DNA of 64,000 bases from Coenobita brevimanus (GCA_032717465.1 CM064748.1:8102807-8166806), one strand, 5' to 3'. Positions 32,538-42,141 are shown, numbered from the stretch's first letter. Notes: generated by a model not told the origin, from the letters alone. Numbers and translations: made by a program.

Positions 32538-32542
<5 letters not shown>
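31389..32542. repeat. Histone-unit spacer, copy 2
   Basis: Second copy of the spacer at 5085-6285, highly similar throughout, again with poly(T), CT and poly(A) runs. The decayed H4-like promoter is at about 32145-32237. The TATA-like word reads TACATAG here against TATATAG in copy 1, and the GAT run is much shorter. No gene. Confidence 0.85.
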
Positions 32543-32596
<54 letters not shown>

Positions 32597-32795
32597 TGTT
32601 GAATACATCACCATATCCTCTGTCACTGAACGACTTTGTCCATTCCTTCGATGGTGGGAGAATAGCCATGATCATCACCTATGTTTTCATTCATCCACCC
32701 GGCCAGGCAGTTATTTAGGAGGCATAATTATACAGTACAGTATTATTATGTAGGTGCAGTTGGCAACGGGACAAGACGCTATGTAGTAATGGGAA

Positions 32796-32829
<34 letters not shown>

Positions 32830-33033
32830 CGACCTTCACTGATGTCAGTATCTTCTTACATGCAACCGAACGTAAATAAATATAGCCACAGACATATGCC
32901 AGCATTCAACACATACCACATTATACGCACATACATACAGACAGACACATACATTACAGTATACCAACACATTCATCCATACACAAAGATGATGATGTTG
33001 GGCAAAGTCTATTCTCTCTCAAGAAACGAATGT
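32543..33033. other. Microsatellite-rich stretch before H2A
   Basis: A TA repeat (about 32543-32596), an ATT repeat near 32798-32827 and unique AT-rich sequence. No gene seen. It ends at the H2A 3' stem-loop. Confidence 0.7.
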
Positions 33034-33049
33034 GGCTCCTAAAGAAGCC
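33034..33049 (-). terminator. Histone 3' stem-loop of H2A
   Basis: On the minus strand GGCTTCTTTAGGAGCC followed by ACA: a 6-bp stem (one G-T pair) with loop TTTA, 39 nt after the H2A stop. This is the canonical size and position. Confidence 0.87.
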
Positions 33050-33087
33050 GATGGAGGTGAAGAAGAAGAAGGATTTCTTGGAAGTGT

Positions 33088-33501
<414 letters not shown>

Positions 33502-33519
33502 TCAGGAGAAGACTAATGC

Positions 33520-33529
33520 GTCACCCGCC
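33520..33529 (-). repeat. H2A target-site duplication, downstream edge
   Basis: GGCGGGTGAC in the H2A sense, followed by GCATTAGTCTTCTCC, the H2A leader. The same ten bases recur at every junction of the array: 34234, 40516, 42038, 48315, 50527, 56805, 57488 and 58924. Confidence 0.93.
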
Positions 33530-34233
33530 TTTGTTTGTGGGATATTCTCCCCACAGCATGGTGGGGAACGGGTAAACAAAAGAGCCCGTCAGGAACGGGT
33601 AAACAAAAGAGCCCGTCAGGGAGATAGGCAAATATGGCTCCAAAATGGAGCATAGCAGGGACGAAGACTGGCAGACAGGGCAAGGGCGGCAGAGGAAGGG
33701 AACAAGGCGATGGTAGAGGCAACCCGATGATCAAGGAGGCGAGGGGGAGAGCGGTAGACAGGACGGCGCCGATGGAGAGGGTGCCGGCATGCTCAGGTGG
33801 ACAGCCCCAAACGTCTCGGTGGTGGTTCGCGGCCGGAATCTCCGATGTTAACAGAGGGCAGAGAGGGACGAGAGAGCGATGGACAAAACGGCGCCGGTGG
33901 ATAGGGCGCCGAAGCTCAGGTCGAAAGTCCCGAACTCTGCCCTCAACCCCCATCTGACTCACTCCAGCTCTCCACAGCAGAAGGTGGAAGCGTGGAGGGT
34001 AGGCCCGGTCCTGGTGGTCAAAAGGGCACAACCCCGGTCCTGATGGTGATGGAGAGAGGGTCGTACACCGGGTATAAAGGGCGAAGGAGCCTCGATCTCC
34101 TGATGGACCGACCAGGGCACTCCCTATGATGGAAGGACAGGCCCGTCCCTCGGCTGGTACGGCTGCTGTAGAGAGCTGGTCCCGCCGGGAACAGCGGTGG
34201 AGGTGTTGCCTCGGCGAGAGGTGGACTGCGAGT
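33530..34233 (-). mobile_element. Short unit H2A-8 (0.70 kb, apparently non-coding)
   Basis: Bounded by target duplications. It begins ACTCGCAGTCCACCTCTCGC in the sense direction, is similar over its length to unit H2A-2, and ends with the double hairpin and CACAAACAAA tail. Hairpin 1 (ACGGGC...GCCCGT type) is present twice in tandem, around 33569-33623. A long open stretch on this strand crosses the unit boundary and is not conserved in frame with H2A-2, so I do not call a gene. The last 100 nt or so before the hairpins resemble the 3' UTR of cold-shock unit H2A-6. It is probably a SINE-like satellite. Confidence 0.8.
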
Positions 34234-34243
34234 GTCACCCGCC
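34234..34243 (-). repeat. H2A target duplication between units H2A-7 and H2A-8
   Basis: GGCGGGTGAC on the minus strand, preceded by the AAAC-rich tail of H2A-7 and followed by the 5' end of H2A-8. Confidence 0.92.
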
Positions 34244-34345
34244 TTGTTTGTGTTTTGTTTGTTTGTGAGATATTCGTCCCAGTTTCCTGGGACACGGGCA
34301 AACAGAGAGCCCGTCAGAGGTGCGCACTACTTGCGCGAGCTTGCT

Positions 34346-37300
34346 TTATCGAGGTGGAGGGTAATCCCTTACCGTAGTAAGTAATATATTTAATGGAGCA
34401 TGGGCAACAATGCCAGCAGCGTCCCTAAAGACATCACCAGTTCGGGCAAGGGCCGAGTCGAGCTCAGACCTGAGCCTGGTGGTGGCTGGGCAGTCCAGAA
34501 GATAATGCAAAAGGGGCTCCTCACAGCTGGCCAAGCAATGTTCACACGGGTCTGGCTCCATACCCCTAATTTGCTTGTAGCAGAGAAACCCAAGACGCAA
34601 TCTTCGAAGTCGGACTACAATAAAATTAGGTAGACCTGGGGGGGGCAGCAGGAGGGAATAGGACGTGGCAGTAGCATACCATTTTGCAGAGCAAGAGCCC
34701 TCCGTGACCCAGAGCTGATGGTCCTCTAGGGATAGTCTTCCTATGGTGGCAGTGAGAGTGCGGATGAGGTGCGAGGGACTAGGTCGTAGTGGAAATGTGA
34801 TGTCTGGAAGATCACAAGCTGAGCGCGCAGCGTGATCAGCACGCTCGTTGCCACTGATTCCCACATGTCCCGGGAGCCAGTGCAGGTTAATCGTTGCACC
34901 CCTATGGACAAGAAGTGATGCGAATGTATGGATCGCTGTTAGGAGGAAGACGTTGTCATGCAGCGAGAAAGATCGTAATCTCTGAATCGAGGAAAGAGAG
35001 TCTGTGTGGATTATGACTCGGTTGCGACGATGGTGGTGAGCATGGCGCAAAGCACCCAGGATGGCCGCAAGTTCCGCCTGGAAAGCGGATACACCTGAGG
35101 AGAGTCGCCAAGCTTCCACTATTTGCCCAGTGACAAAGGCTGCTCCAGCTGCGCCATTGGGGGAAACAGAGCCATCAGTGTAATAGATGGCTGAGTCTGG
35201 TAAGGCCAGAGCTGCCACCCTACTGAGACCCTCCTGGCGAAGGAGTGCTGGAATCGAGGAGCGGGGTTTAGCCTCCGATGGACAAAAAATATTAAAAAGA
35301 GGAGGATCCCATGGCGGTGGATCAACATATCCGGAAAAGGGGGAGTCGGGGTCTTGACAGAGGCTCGCCGCAGCTCCCAGTCCATGGATGACAGCGGCCG
35401 TGTTGCGAGCCCAGTCACGCTGAGGGGCCGGCTCGGGTGGGCGGCCGAGAAGGCGTTTTAGGAGGGCAGTGACGGGCAGGTGAGGCAGGCACTGGATCAT
35501 CTTCAGTGTGACGATTGCCGCTCGTAACATAATGCGATGGGCCAGAGACGGCACCCCGCCCTCCATACGCAGATTTTCAAGCCGGGTCCAGCATGGAGCA
35601 CCCAGCATGATGCGGAGTGCATCGTTCTGGATGACCTCCAGAGATCGAGACACTGGTGGAGTGAGACCAGTTAGACAGATGGCACTGTAGTCCACCAGAG
35701 ACCGGATTGCGTGAATATAAAAGGTCCGGAGGACAGAAAATGATGCCCCCAAACTCCGCCTGGAGAGGTATCTGAGAGCAGCCATTCGGGTGGAAGCACG
35801 TTCCCTCAGATACCGTACATGGCAAGCAAAGGTGAGGCCCCCATCTAGCCAAACCCCCAGATACTGGTGGACGGTGACCATTGAGAGCTGATGACCTCCA
35901 AGCAGCAGTGGAAAGTCGGGGGGGCGGAGGCCAAAAGGCAGACACTTCGTCTTAGCAAAGTTGATTTTAAGCCCTAGCTCGTTGCACTTTGCGTGTAACC
36001 GAGAAAGGGCCAAGTCTGCCTGTTGAAAACAGTCTCTCCGTGTAAACACGAGGGCCAGATCGTCAGCGTAACAGAGTAGAGTTATGCCAGGCCCATATTC
36101 AACAAAAAGGAGCTCCTCCATCAGGACATTGAACAGGATAGGGCTCAAAACGCTTCCCTGGGGGGTGCCATTGGTATGCGGGTGAAAAGGGGAGAGGTGC
36201 CCCTGAAAGCGGACGCCCGCAGTGCGGTCACTAAAAAAATCCCGGACCCAGGATATGAGCCTGGCCCCTACTCCCCTGGCTGCTAGAGCTGCCAAGATAA
36301 CGGTGGGGTTCGCCAGTTCGAATGCCTTCTCGAGGTCGAGGAAGATGGCCATCCCCCGTCCGCCCCTCAGCTCCCCAAGGAATGATGCAAGGCAGTGGGT
36401 GGCACTCCTGCCTGGGTGATATGCATAAATCCTTGGGTGCAGCGGTCCCAGCCGCCAAGCAAGACGAGCCCGCACAATCCTCTCAGCTGTCTTTGCAAAG
36501 CAACTGAGCAGGGAGATGGGGCGCATGGCAGTGGGATCGCGAGGTTTCGGAATCGGGTGGATGACCGCCATCTTCCACGACCTCGGGAGACGCCCCTCAG
36601 ACCACGAGAGGTTGAGCAAATCAAGCAGACGCTCTCTACCGCAATCTCCAGCATGACTTAAAATGGAGTACGTGACCCCATCAAGCCCCGGTGCAGTGTC
36701 CTCCCGGCGCCTCAGCGCTTTTTGAAGCTCTCCGCTGGTGATGGGACAGTCAGCGGGGTCAGATGTATTACACGCCGTCTGAATGGCCGCAATGCGAGAG
36801 GCGGACAGCTGCACTTGTAAGGCTCGGACAGACTGCGGGAGATTGGAAGAGGCTGAGCGGTCAGCGAAATGCTGGGCAAGACGGCTGGCCTCAGCGGCAG
36901 GGTCAGGGTGGGAGGGCGGACGAGGAGGACGTGGATCGGAGATGGACCTGATTCTCCCCCACATCTCACGGAGTGTGGAGTGAGAATCTAGGGTGCGACA
37001 CCATCCGATCCACGCCTCCTCTTTAAGGCGACGCTTTTCAGTAACCACATGCCGAGTCACAGCAACCAGGTACCGGCGGTGCGGAGATGTTCGGCGCCGC
37101 CGGTACTGCCTGCGTGCTGCATTCAGCCTATGGTTCAATTCCCTGACCCTGTCGCAGTAAAACCAGCCATCCCGGTAGCATCTCGCCGAGCGCCGCTGCA
37201 AAGGAATGGCAAGAGAGGCAGCGTGCGAAAAGATATTTGCTGCTTGATTTGCCCGGCTCTCGAGGTCTGAGGCGGGAGAGGATGTCGCAAAGGCCGCCGT

Positions 37301-38080
37301 GAGAGCACGGTCAAAGGCCGCCCAATCCGCCTTGCGTAGATCCCATCGTGGTGTGGGAGGCGGGGGAGGGGGGAGGGGGGCGAGAGGCAAGCCAACAAGA
37401 GTAGCGAAGTGGTCACTCGCAAGGTGTGGGTGGAGTGACCATGACGCCAGGCCTGACAGAGGGGTTGAGACAAAGGAGAGGTCGAGGCGACCTCCTCCAA
37501 TATGAGTGGGCTCTGTCGTGTTGTTTAGGAGGGAGACACCACCCATCTCCTCCAGAAGTAAGGAAATGTGCCGTCCTGCTTCATTGGACTGAAGAGGGGA
37601 TGACAGAAGGGCGTGGTGGGCATTGAAGTCGCCCCCAATGTACACTGCCCCCCTGGCAGCTTGGGAGAAAAGTTCCCCCAACTCCAGGGTGCTCCTCTGG
37701 CTTCGGTATACATTGTATACCGTTAGGGGCGACGTCGCCAGATGGAGAACCACGCCCTGAACCTCCACATCAGGTCCACAGAAAGGAGGGGACTCACAAT
37801 CCGTGCACGCGATGTGGTCCTGGACCAGAACGGCACATCCCCGTGTAACGCCACGAATATACGGGAGGAGATGGGTGGTGTATCCCGAGAGATGGAAAGT
37901 GGAATTGCCTGGGAGCAGGGTCTCCTGCAGGAGAATGACATGAGGGCGGTCCCGTGCGGCCGCCTCCTGCAAAAGGGGGAGCTTGCTCCGTGCTCCCAAG
38001 CAATTCCACTGGAGGAGCCTGAGAGAGCGGTCTACTGGCCGTCCGGCGACAGTTGCGGACAGTCGTTCTCCTGCAGCAGT
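34346..38080 (-). CDS. ORF2: endonuclease-RT-RNase H of H2A-7
   Basis: The enzyme cuts the target and copies element RNA there. The endonuclease begins near 38020 (RLLQWNCLGARSK) with LLQETLL, GGDFNAHH and SDHFATLV. RT follows with TAPGLDGVTYSILSHAGDCG, VIHPIPKPRDPTAMRPISLL, IFLDLEKAFELA, NGTPQGSVLSPILFN and the catalytic YADDLAL. RNase H has YYTDGSVSPNGAAGAA, FQAELAAIL, IIHTDSLSSI and HWLPGHVGISGNERADHAA. A last zinc-like motif is CEHCLASCEEPLLHYLLDC. The frame is in the -1 register to ORF1 and is open far upstream across ORF1. No methionine lies close to the endonuclease start, so the start coordinate is approximate. Translation may use -1 frameshifting or another route. All active-site motifs look intact. 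Confidence 0.9.
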   Translation of the reverse strand, partial: TAAGERLSATVAGRPVDRSLRLLQWNCLGARSKLPLLQEAAARDRPHVILLQETLLPGNSTFHLSGYTTHLLPYIRGVTRGCAVLVQDHIACTDCESPPFCGPDVEVQGVVLHLATSPLTVYNVYRSQRSTLELGELFSQAARGAVYIGGDFNAHHALLSSPLQSNEAGRHISLLLEEMGGVSLLNNTTEPTHIGGGRLDLSFVSTPLSGLASWSLHPHLASDHFATLVGLPLAPLPPPPPPTPRWDLRKADWAAFDRALTAAFATSSPASDLESRANQAANIFSHAASLAIPLQRRSARCYRDGWFYCDRVRELNHRLNAARRQYRRRRTSPHRRYLVAVTRHVVTEKRRLKEEAWIGWCRTLDSHSTLREMWGRIRSISDPRPPRPPSHPDPAAEASRLAQHFADRSASSNLPQSVRALQVQLSASRIAAIQTACNTSDPADCPITSGELQKALRRREDTAPGLDGVTYSILSHAGDCGRERLLDLLNLSWSEGRLPRSWKMAVIHPIPKPRDPTAMRPISLLSCFAKTAERIVRARLAWRLGPLHPRIYAYHPGRSATHCLASFLGELRGGRGMAIFLDLEKAFELANPTVILAALAARGVGARLISWVRDFFSDRTAGVRFQGHLSPFHPHTNGTPQGSVLSPILFNVLMEELLFVEYGPGITLLCYADDLALVFTRRDCFQQADLALSRLHAKCNELGLKINFAKTKCLPFGLRPPDFPLLLGGHQLSMVTVHQYLGVWLDGGLTFACHVRYLRERASTRMAALRYLSRRSLGASFSVLRTFYIHAIRSLVDYSAICLTGLTPPVSRSLEVIQNDALRIMLGAPCWTRLENLRMEGGVPSLAHRIMLRAAIVTLKMIQCLPHLPVTALLKRLLGRPPEPAPQRDWARNTAAVIHGLGAAASLCQDPDSPFSGYVDPPPWDPPLFNIFCPSEAKPRSSIPALLRQEGLSRVAALALPDSAIYYTDGSVSPNGAAGAAFVTGQIVEAWRLSSGVSAFQAELAAILGALRHAHHHRRNRVIIHTDSLSSIQRLRSFSLHDNVFLLTAIHTFASLLVHRGATINLHWLPGHVGISGNERADHAARSACDLPDITFPLRPSPSHLIRTLTATIGRLSLEDHQLWVTEGSCSAKWYATATSYSLLLPPPGLPNFIVVRLRRLRLGFLCYKQIRGMEPDPCEHCLASCEEPLLHYLLDCPATTRLRSELDSALARTGDVFRDAAGIVAHAPLNILLTTVRDYPPPR

Positions 38081-39918
38081 GGTGAGGCCCTGTCCATCAC
38101 TTTGGACCCTGATGGTGGTAGGGTTTGCCCCAAACGATGACGCTGACGAGGCAGCTGTGCGGTGGAAGACAGCGCATTGGGAGGTCGTGGCTTTACCCTC
38201 TTGGACGGGCGAGCTGTCCTGTGCAGTGTGGGACGGGGTCGCCCTGCCGAACGAGCTGGGCGGCGAGGGGACAGAGGAGCACCTAGGCTCGCCATCTTCC
38301 TTTCGATCGCCTGGTCCACTAGGCGATTGGCAGCTTCGGCAAGGGGCTCTGTTGGGAGAGGGATGTCGAGGGTTAAGGCGACTGTTTTGGCGAGGGTCAG
38401 CGCCAGTTCCGTGGCAAAGGTCCTGAGCTCCTCCGTTGTGAATGAGATCACCGGAGGAGCAGGAGCGGTTGGTGGACTGGGTGTGGAGCCAGGCACTGGT
38501 GGTGGAACAGGCAGTGGCTGGCTGGTCTCTACAGGTGGAAGTGCTGGCGAGACAGGCGGCTGCTGGCGGTGGACCTCGGCTGTGGTCTGGACCACAGTCA
38601 GGGCTGAGGGCAATGGAGGGAACTCCTGGTCGCTGAGAGGTGGTGGGCGCTGGATGAGAGGGCGGCGCTGTTGGCCCCAGATGAAAGTGCCGGGGGGAGC
38701 TGGAGTGGCGCTGGTGGCCTGGCTTTCCTTTACAAAAGCAACCTGCCTCTCTCGACCCTGGTTCACTCGGTGAACCCGTGCGGGGCAGCTGGGGTGCCAG
38801 GCGTGGTGTCGTCCGGAGCAGTTGGGGCACTTGGCCGCAACTGGTTGCTTCGCCTTGTACCACTGGAGACACTCGGCCGTGTCGTGGCCGCCACTGCACA
38901 TGCCGCAGATGACGGGGCGGTTGCAGTTGGCACGGTGGTGCCCGTAGCGCTGGCAGCGGTAGCAACGGAGAGGCTCTGGGGTGAAGGGGCGAAGGTGATA
39001 TGTTCCCCAGTTCCCCAGGTCTATGGCAGGGATCAGAGGACCCCGCAGGGTGACAATGACCTGTCGAGTCTCCTCTCGGGTCCGCGTGTTTTGGCATCGG
39101 GTTGCCTCCTCGACTTGAGGGTGGTGAAGGAGAATCTCTATGGGCATTCTCAAGGGATAGCCCATGACCACTGCCTTCGTAGACTGTTGACCAGGCATCA
39201 GCTCTACTAGCTTTACAGGGCAGGCCTCGTCCTGCAGGGCTGTTCTTAAGAGGTCGTAGGCTCCCTCGTCCTTTGGCACCAACACTGAGCTTCCATCCCG
39301 ACCCATGAGATTGGAGCAGCGTAGCCCTGGCAGGTGATGCTCTAGTGCAGCCACGGCGTCGTAGCTCATCGCATGCCCGTCCTGGACCGGCACACGGAAA
39401 GCTGGAAATGCAGAGCGGGGAGGCGGACGCACAGCTACCGACACGGAGGGACGAGCAGCAGAGGGATCCCTGAGGGGAGGCCCAGTGCACACTGCCGGAG
39501 AAGGGCCGTTTCCCTGGCGAGCACGCTTCGATCCCTTGCGTGTCACGGGGGTGATACCCTCATCTCCCTGCAGAGCGGGATCAGCAGAGGGGGGGAGCTG
39601 AGTCGCAGCAGGAGCCTCCGAAGTGCCCCTGGTGGAAGAGAGAGATGGTGGAGCAGGTGTAACCTCCTCCATAGCCTCATGTCGGCGGGCCGCCTTGGCA
39701 GAGCGGGTAGAGTCACCACGCAAGCGAGGTGCCACTCTCGTGGATGTTGGGGTAGAGGGGTTAGCACCCGCGGCCTCGTGAGCTGACGAGAGGGAGCTCG
39801 AGTCAGAGCAGTGACGCTCCCTCTTTGTGCCTGTGGCAGGGCACGGGATGGAGGGCCTCGACTGAGGAAGCGGGAGGCGGGAATGCCCCTGGGGCCTAGG
39901 GATGCTGGATCCCTTCAT
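38032..39918 (-). CDS. ORF1 (gag-like) of H2A-7
   Basis: 628 codons from MKGSSIPRPQGHSRLP, the same length as in H2A-3 and H2A-5. The N-terminal 150 residues or so are low-complexity and basic. A conserved middle (SVLVPKDEGAYDLL, KAVVMGYPLRMP, LGNWGTYHLRPFTPEPL) leads to three CCHC knuckles at about residues 319-376: CYRCQRYGHHRANC, CGMCSGGHDTAEC and CPNCSGRHHAWHPSC. A proline-rich linker and a basic tail end in QLSPDGQ. It probably binds RNA and forms the particle with ORF2. The stop at 38034-38032 falls just before the endonuclease in the other frame. Confidence 0.9.
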   Translation of the reverse strand: MKGSSIPRPQGHSRLPLPQSRPSIPCPATGTKRERHCSDSSSLSSAHEAAGANPSTPTSTRVAPRLRGDSTRSAKAARRHEAMEEVTPAPPSLSSTRGTSEAPAATQLPPSADPALQGDEGITPVTRKGSKRARQGNGPSPAVCTGPPLRDPSAARPSVSVAVRPPPRSAFPAFRVPVQDGHAMSYDAVAALEHHLPGLRCSNLMGRDGSSVLVPKDEGAYDLLRTALQDEACPVKLVELMPGQQSTKAVVMGYPLRMPIEILLHHPQVEEATRCQNTRTREETRQVIVTLRGPLIPAIDLGNWGTYHLRPFTPEPLRCYRCQRYGHHRANCNRPVICGMCSGGHDTAECLQWYKAKQPVAAKCPNCSGRHHAWHPSCPARVHRVNQGRERQVAFVKESQATSATPAPPGTFIWGQQRRPLIQRPPPLSDQEFPPLPSALTVVQTTAEVHRQQPPVSPALPPVETSQPLPVPPPVPGSTPSPPTAPAPPVISFTTEELRTFATELALTLAKTVALTLDIPLPTEPLAEAANRLVDQAIERKMASLGAPLSPRRPARSAGRPRPTLHRTARPSKRVKPRPPNALSSTAQLPRQRHRLGQTLPPSGSKVMDRASPLLQENDCPQLSPDGQ

Positions 39919-40028
39919 GCTCACCGGAGCAGGCCAAAAAACTCTGTCAAAAACACACACACACACACCTCACACACACAACCACTCAAAAAAGCACAAG
40001 CAAACAAAAAACAGCAAAAGTGGCCAGG

Positions 40029-40220
40029 TCCCTACAGTGACGGGCAACCTATGCTCCCCGCCCTCTAAAGGGCGATGGGAGGCCCCGCCACTGCCCCTTT
40101 CGGGTCTTCCCTACTCTAACAGAGCCGCCCTCACCGCCTCCTATAACCAGGCCCTAAAGGCCCCCCGTCATGGAAGTGCCCTAACGGCACCCCTTCAGGG
40201 TTCGGCGTCGTACTACGGTG
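40029..40220 (-). other. Conserved 5' leader RNA module (H2A-7)
   Basis: Sense direction: CCGTAGTACGACGCCGAACC, then blocks with GGGGTGCCGTTAGGGCAC, GGCCTTTAGGGCC, the invariant GGTTATAGGA, and CGCCCTTTAGAGGGCG. It is the homologue of 18046-18250 in the H4 family. The copies in H2A-5 and H2A-3 are at about 47830-48022 and 56322-56516. Confidence 0.7.
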
Positions 40221-40515
40221 AGGTACACTAACGGCAGGCCAAAAAAAAAAAAAAAAAAAAAACAAAAAAAAAAAGACACCCACACACACAGTCACCAACA
40301 CACACACTCCCACTCACACCCAGGCAATCTGAGACTAAGTCTCGGAAAAAACCTGGAAAACGGGCAAAATTCTTCCTCAGTGCCAGAGACAAAGTCTAAA
40401 AGAGGCAAAAAAACGAGCAAAACAGGCGAAAATCGTCAAGAGTAAATGAACCAGAGTTCAGAGCTCGAGCGAAATCGGCCAGACCTCACCTGACAGAGTC
40501 TGAGCTAGGAGTGTC

Positions 40516-40525
40516 GTCACCCGCC
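40516..40525 (-). repeat. H2A target duplication between units H2A-6 and H2A-7
   Basis: GGCGGGTGAC on the minus strand, following the ACACAACAA tail of the cold-shock unit. Confidence 0.92.
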
Positions 40526-40585
40526 TTGTTGTGTAATATTCTCCCCACACATGGTGGGGAACGGGCAAACAAAGAGCCCGTCACG

Positions 40586-40625
<40 letters not shown>

Positions 40626-42037
40626 GTAGAGCAGAGACGGCAGCCAGAATAAAGACGAGGCAAGGGCGGCAAACAGGCAAGGGGCAACTGCAGAGGATGG
40701 AAGTGGGCAGTGACTGATGGAAGGCAGCAGGATTACGATAGCAGTCTGACTGCGATGTAGTGGACCAATGCAGCCCTAGGTGGATCAAACTCGACGCCCT
40801 CACGGATCACGGCTTCCTGAGATGGAGAAAGGGAGTTGGAAAGATACGCCTCACGGAAATCCTTGTACAATTGCCGATAGACATGTGGCAATGTGTCCTG
40901 GTCGTTAATAGGATCCGTGAGGTTGTATAAAAGTTCTTCTAAGTCCGTATCCATGCGGGCGTCGAGTGTAGGGATGTCAGAAAGGGGCGGTAGAAGAGCC
41001 TCGAGGCGGCGTGCGACAGTGGAGGGGTCAGCCTTGTCCTTCCCCCCTTTCTTCTTCGATTTTTTCCTCTTCTCCTTAGGTGGAGGGGGAGAAGAGGGGC
41101 GAGCAATGGCAGCAGGCGGTGGTGGAGGAGGAAGAGGAAGAGGCACCTCCTCTTCGTCAGGAGCAGATGGAGAAGTCAAGGAGGGCGGCTCTGCTTCGTC
41201 CAGATGGACGGAAGGGACGGGAGAAGAGACACGCTCCCCCTCAGCTCCTGACGAAGGGAGGTGAACCTCCACGACTGTCTCTCCATGCTCTAGTTCCATG
41301 GCCTGTATCGGTTCCGGGTCGGTAAGGAGTGGTTCGGTAGTGGTGGTGCCAGTCGCCCTGTTGAGAGGGGCATCCAGCCTCAGCCGTTTCCGCGGTGTTG
41401 TGCGGGGAGGTGGAGGCTGCGGCCGCCGGGCCTGACGCTCCTGACGAGGGGGGTGACGAGGATCGCGGGTGAAGCTCCGGGGAATAGTAAGGCGTGGAAG
41501 GCCGTTCTCCTTAAAGATTTGAGGAAGGAGAACAGCCAGAACCGCCTTACTACCCCCACTCAAAGCTTCAGCCGTCGCGATACACATCGCAACGAGTGTG
41601 TTAGTATCGCCAGAACTCCCAGGACCCCTAGGCTGGCGTCTCGGGGCCGGGGGGCGGCGCCGTGCATGAGCAGAGCCCTGCACGGCAACACCACCCGGTC
41701 CAGTGACATCCGTAGCCTCGGGACCCTTGGCAGCCTGAACGATACGAAACTCCACTGTCTCCCCATCGCCAAGAGAGCGCTGGAAAAACCGTGGATTAGG
41801 TACAGCGATCCCAGAGACGTGGACGGATACATCAGAGCCAGTGTCCTGGCGCCTGATGAACCCGTAACACGCTCTCACGTTGTACCACTTCACGGTTTCC
41901 CGGATGGTGGAGGCTCCTGACGGCTCGGATCTGCTACTGGGTGCCCCCCTCAACGGGTCGAAGCAGTGAGCAGGTGAAGCAGGTGTCTCGGTCGGCTCGG
42001 GCATAGTGGCGACTGGCCAGGCCTAGCACAGTGGAAT
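40526..42037 (-). mobile_element. Cold-shock unit H2A-6 (1.51 kb satellite)
   Basis: Bounded by target duplications. It has a leader of about 33 nt (ATTCCACTGTGCTAGGCCTG), one cold-shock frame (42004-40733), and a 3' UTR with a long T run near 40586-40620. Hairpin 1 (ACGGGC...GCCCGT), hairpin 2 (CCCCACCATGTGTGGGG) and a short A-rich tail end it. It has no RT of its own. It lies directly upstream of the intact autonomous element H2A-7, in the same direction. Confidence 0.9.
40733..42004 (-). CDS. Cold-shock-domain protein of unit H2A-6
   Basis: 423 codons from MPEPTETPASPAHC. Residues about 34-115 are a Y-box-type cold-shock domain: ETVKWYNVRACYGFIRRQDT with the RNP1 core, DVSVHVSG in the RNP2 position (Ser where Phe is usual), GDGETVEF and DVTGPGGVAVQGSAHARRR. 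A second conserved block, MCIATAEALSGGSKAVLAVL and LPQIFKENGLPRL, lies at about 140-175. It is followed by a basic stretch, an acidic and proline-rich region, a lysine-rich KEKRKKSKKKGGK (a possible nuclear signal) and a helical C-terminal domain shared with the other two copies. There is no stop in the frame. The family binds single-stranded nucleic acid; the role in the retrotransposon system is inference. Confidence 0.9.
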   Translation of the reverse strand: MPEPTETPASPAHCFDPLRGAPSSRSEPSGASTIRETVKWYNVRACYGFIRRQDTGSDVSVHVSGIAVPNPRFFQRSLGDGETVEFRIVQAAKGPEATDVTGPGGVAVQGSAHARRRPPAPRRQPRGPGSSGDTNTLVAMCIATAEALSGGSKAVLAVLLPQIFKENGLPRLTIPRSFTRDPRHPPRQERQARRPQPPPPRTTPRKRLRLDAPLNRATGTTTTEPLLTDPEPIQAMELEHGETVVEVHLPSSGAEGERVSSPVPSVHLDEAEPPSLTSPSAPDEEEVPLPLPPPPPPAAIARPSSPPPPKEKRKKSKKKGGKDKADPSTVARRLEALLPPLSDIPTLDARMDTDLEELLYNLTDPINDQDTLPHVYRQLYKDFREAYLSNSLSPSQEAVIREGVEFDPPRAALVHYIAVRLLS

Positions 42038-42047
42038 GTCACCCGCC
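42038..42047 (-). repeat. H2A target duplication between units H2A-5 and H2A-6
   Basis: GGCGGGTGAC on the minus strand, preceded by the CAAACAAACAAAAC tail of H2A-5. Confidence 0.92.
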
Positions 42048-42141
42048 GTTTTGTTTGTTTGTGAGATATTCGTCCCAGTTTCCTGGGACACGGGCAAACA
42101 GAGAGCCCGTCAGAGGTGCGCACTACTTGTGCGAACTTGCT

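Larger units (their letters stand above)
34244..40515 (-). mobile_element. Autonomous H2A-family LINE H2A-7, apparently intact
   Basis: 6272 bp between two target duplications. The 5' end reads GACACTCCTAGCTCAG. A leader of about 600 nt holds a poly(T)-like internal run and the conserved RNA module. ORF1 is 39918-38032 and ORF2 runs open to 34346. The 3' UTR of about 100 nt carries hairpin 1 (ACGGGC...GCCCGT), hairpin 2 (TCCCAGGAAACTGGGA) and an AAAC-rich tail. It is the only autonomous copy in the window without a visible frame lesion. It has no TATA box of its own at its 5' end. Confidence 0.92.

Noticed and set aside
33513..34301. Open stretch of 262 codons on the minus strand through unit H2A-8
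   Set aside because: It crosses a target duplication and the tail of the next unit, and the related unit H2A-2 has indels that change the frame. GC-rich sequence gives long chance frames here.
37983..39210. Long plus-strand frames opposite ORF1 of the H2A-family elements (also at 45.8-46.8 and 54.4-55.3 kb)
   Set aside because: They are antisense shadows of the ORF1 and ORF2 frames, with no domain and no independent conservation.
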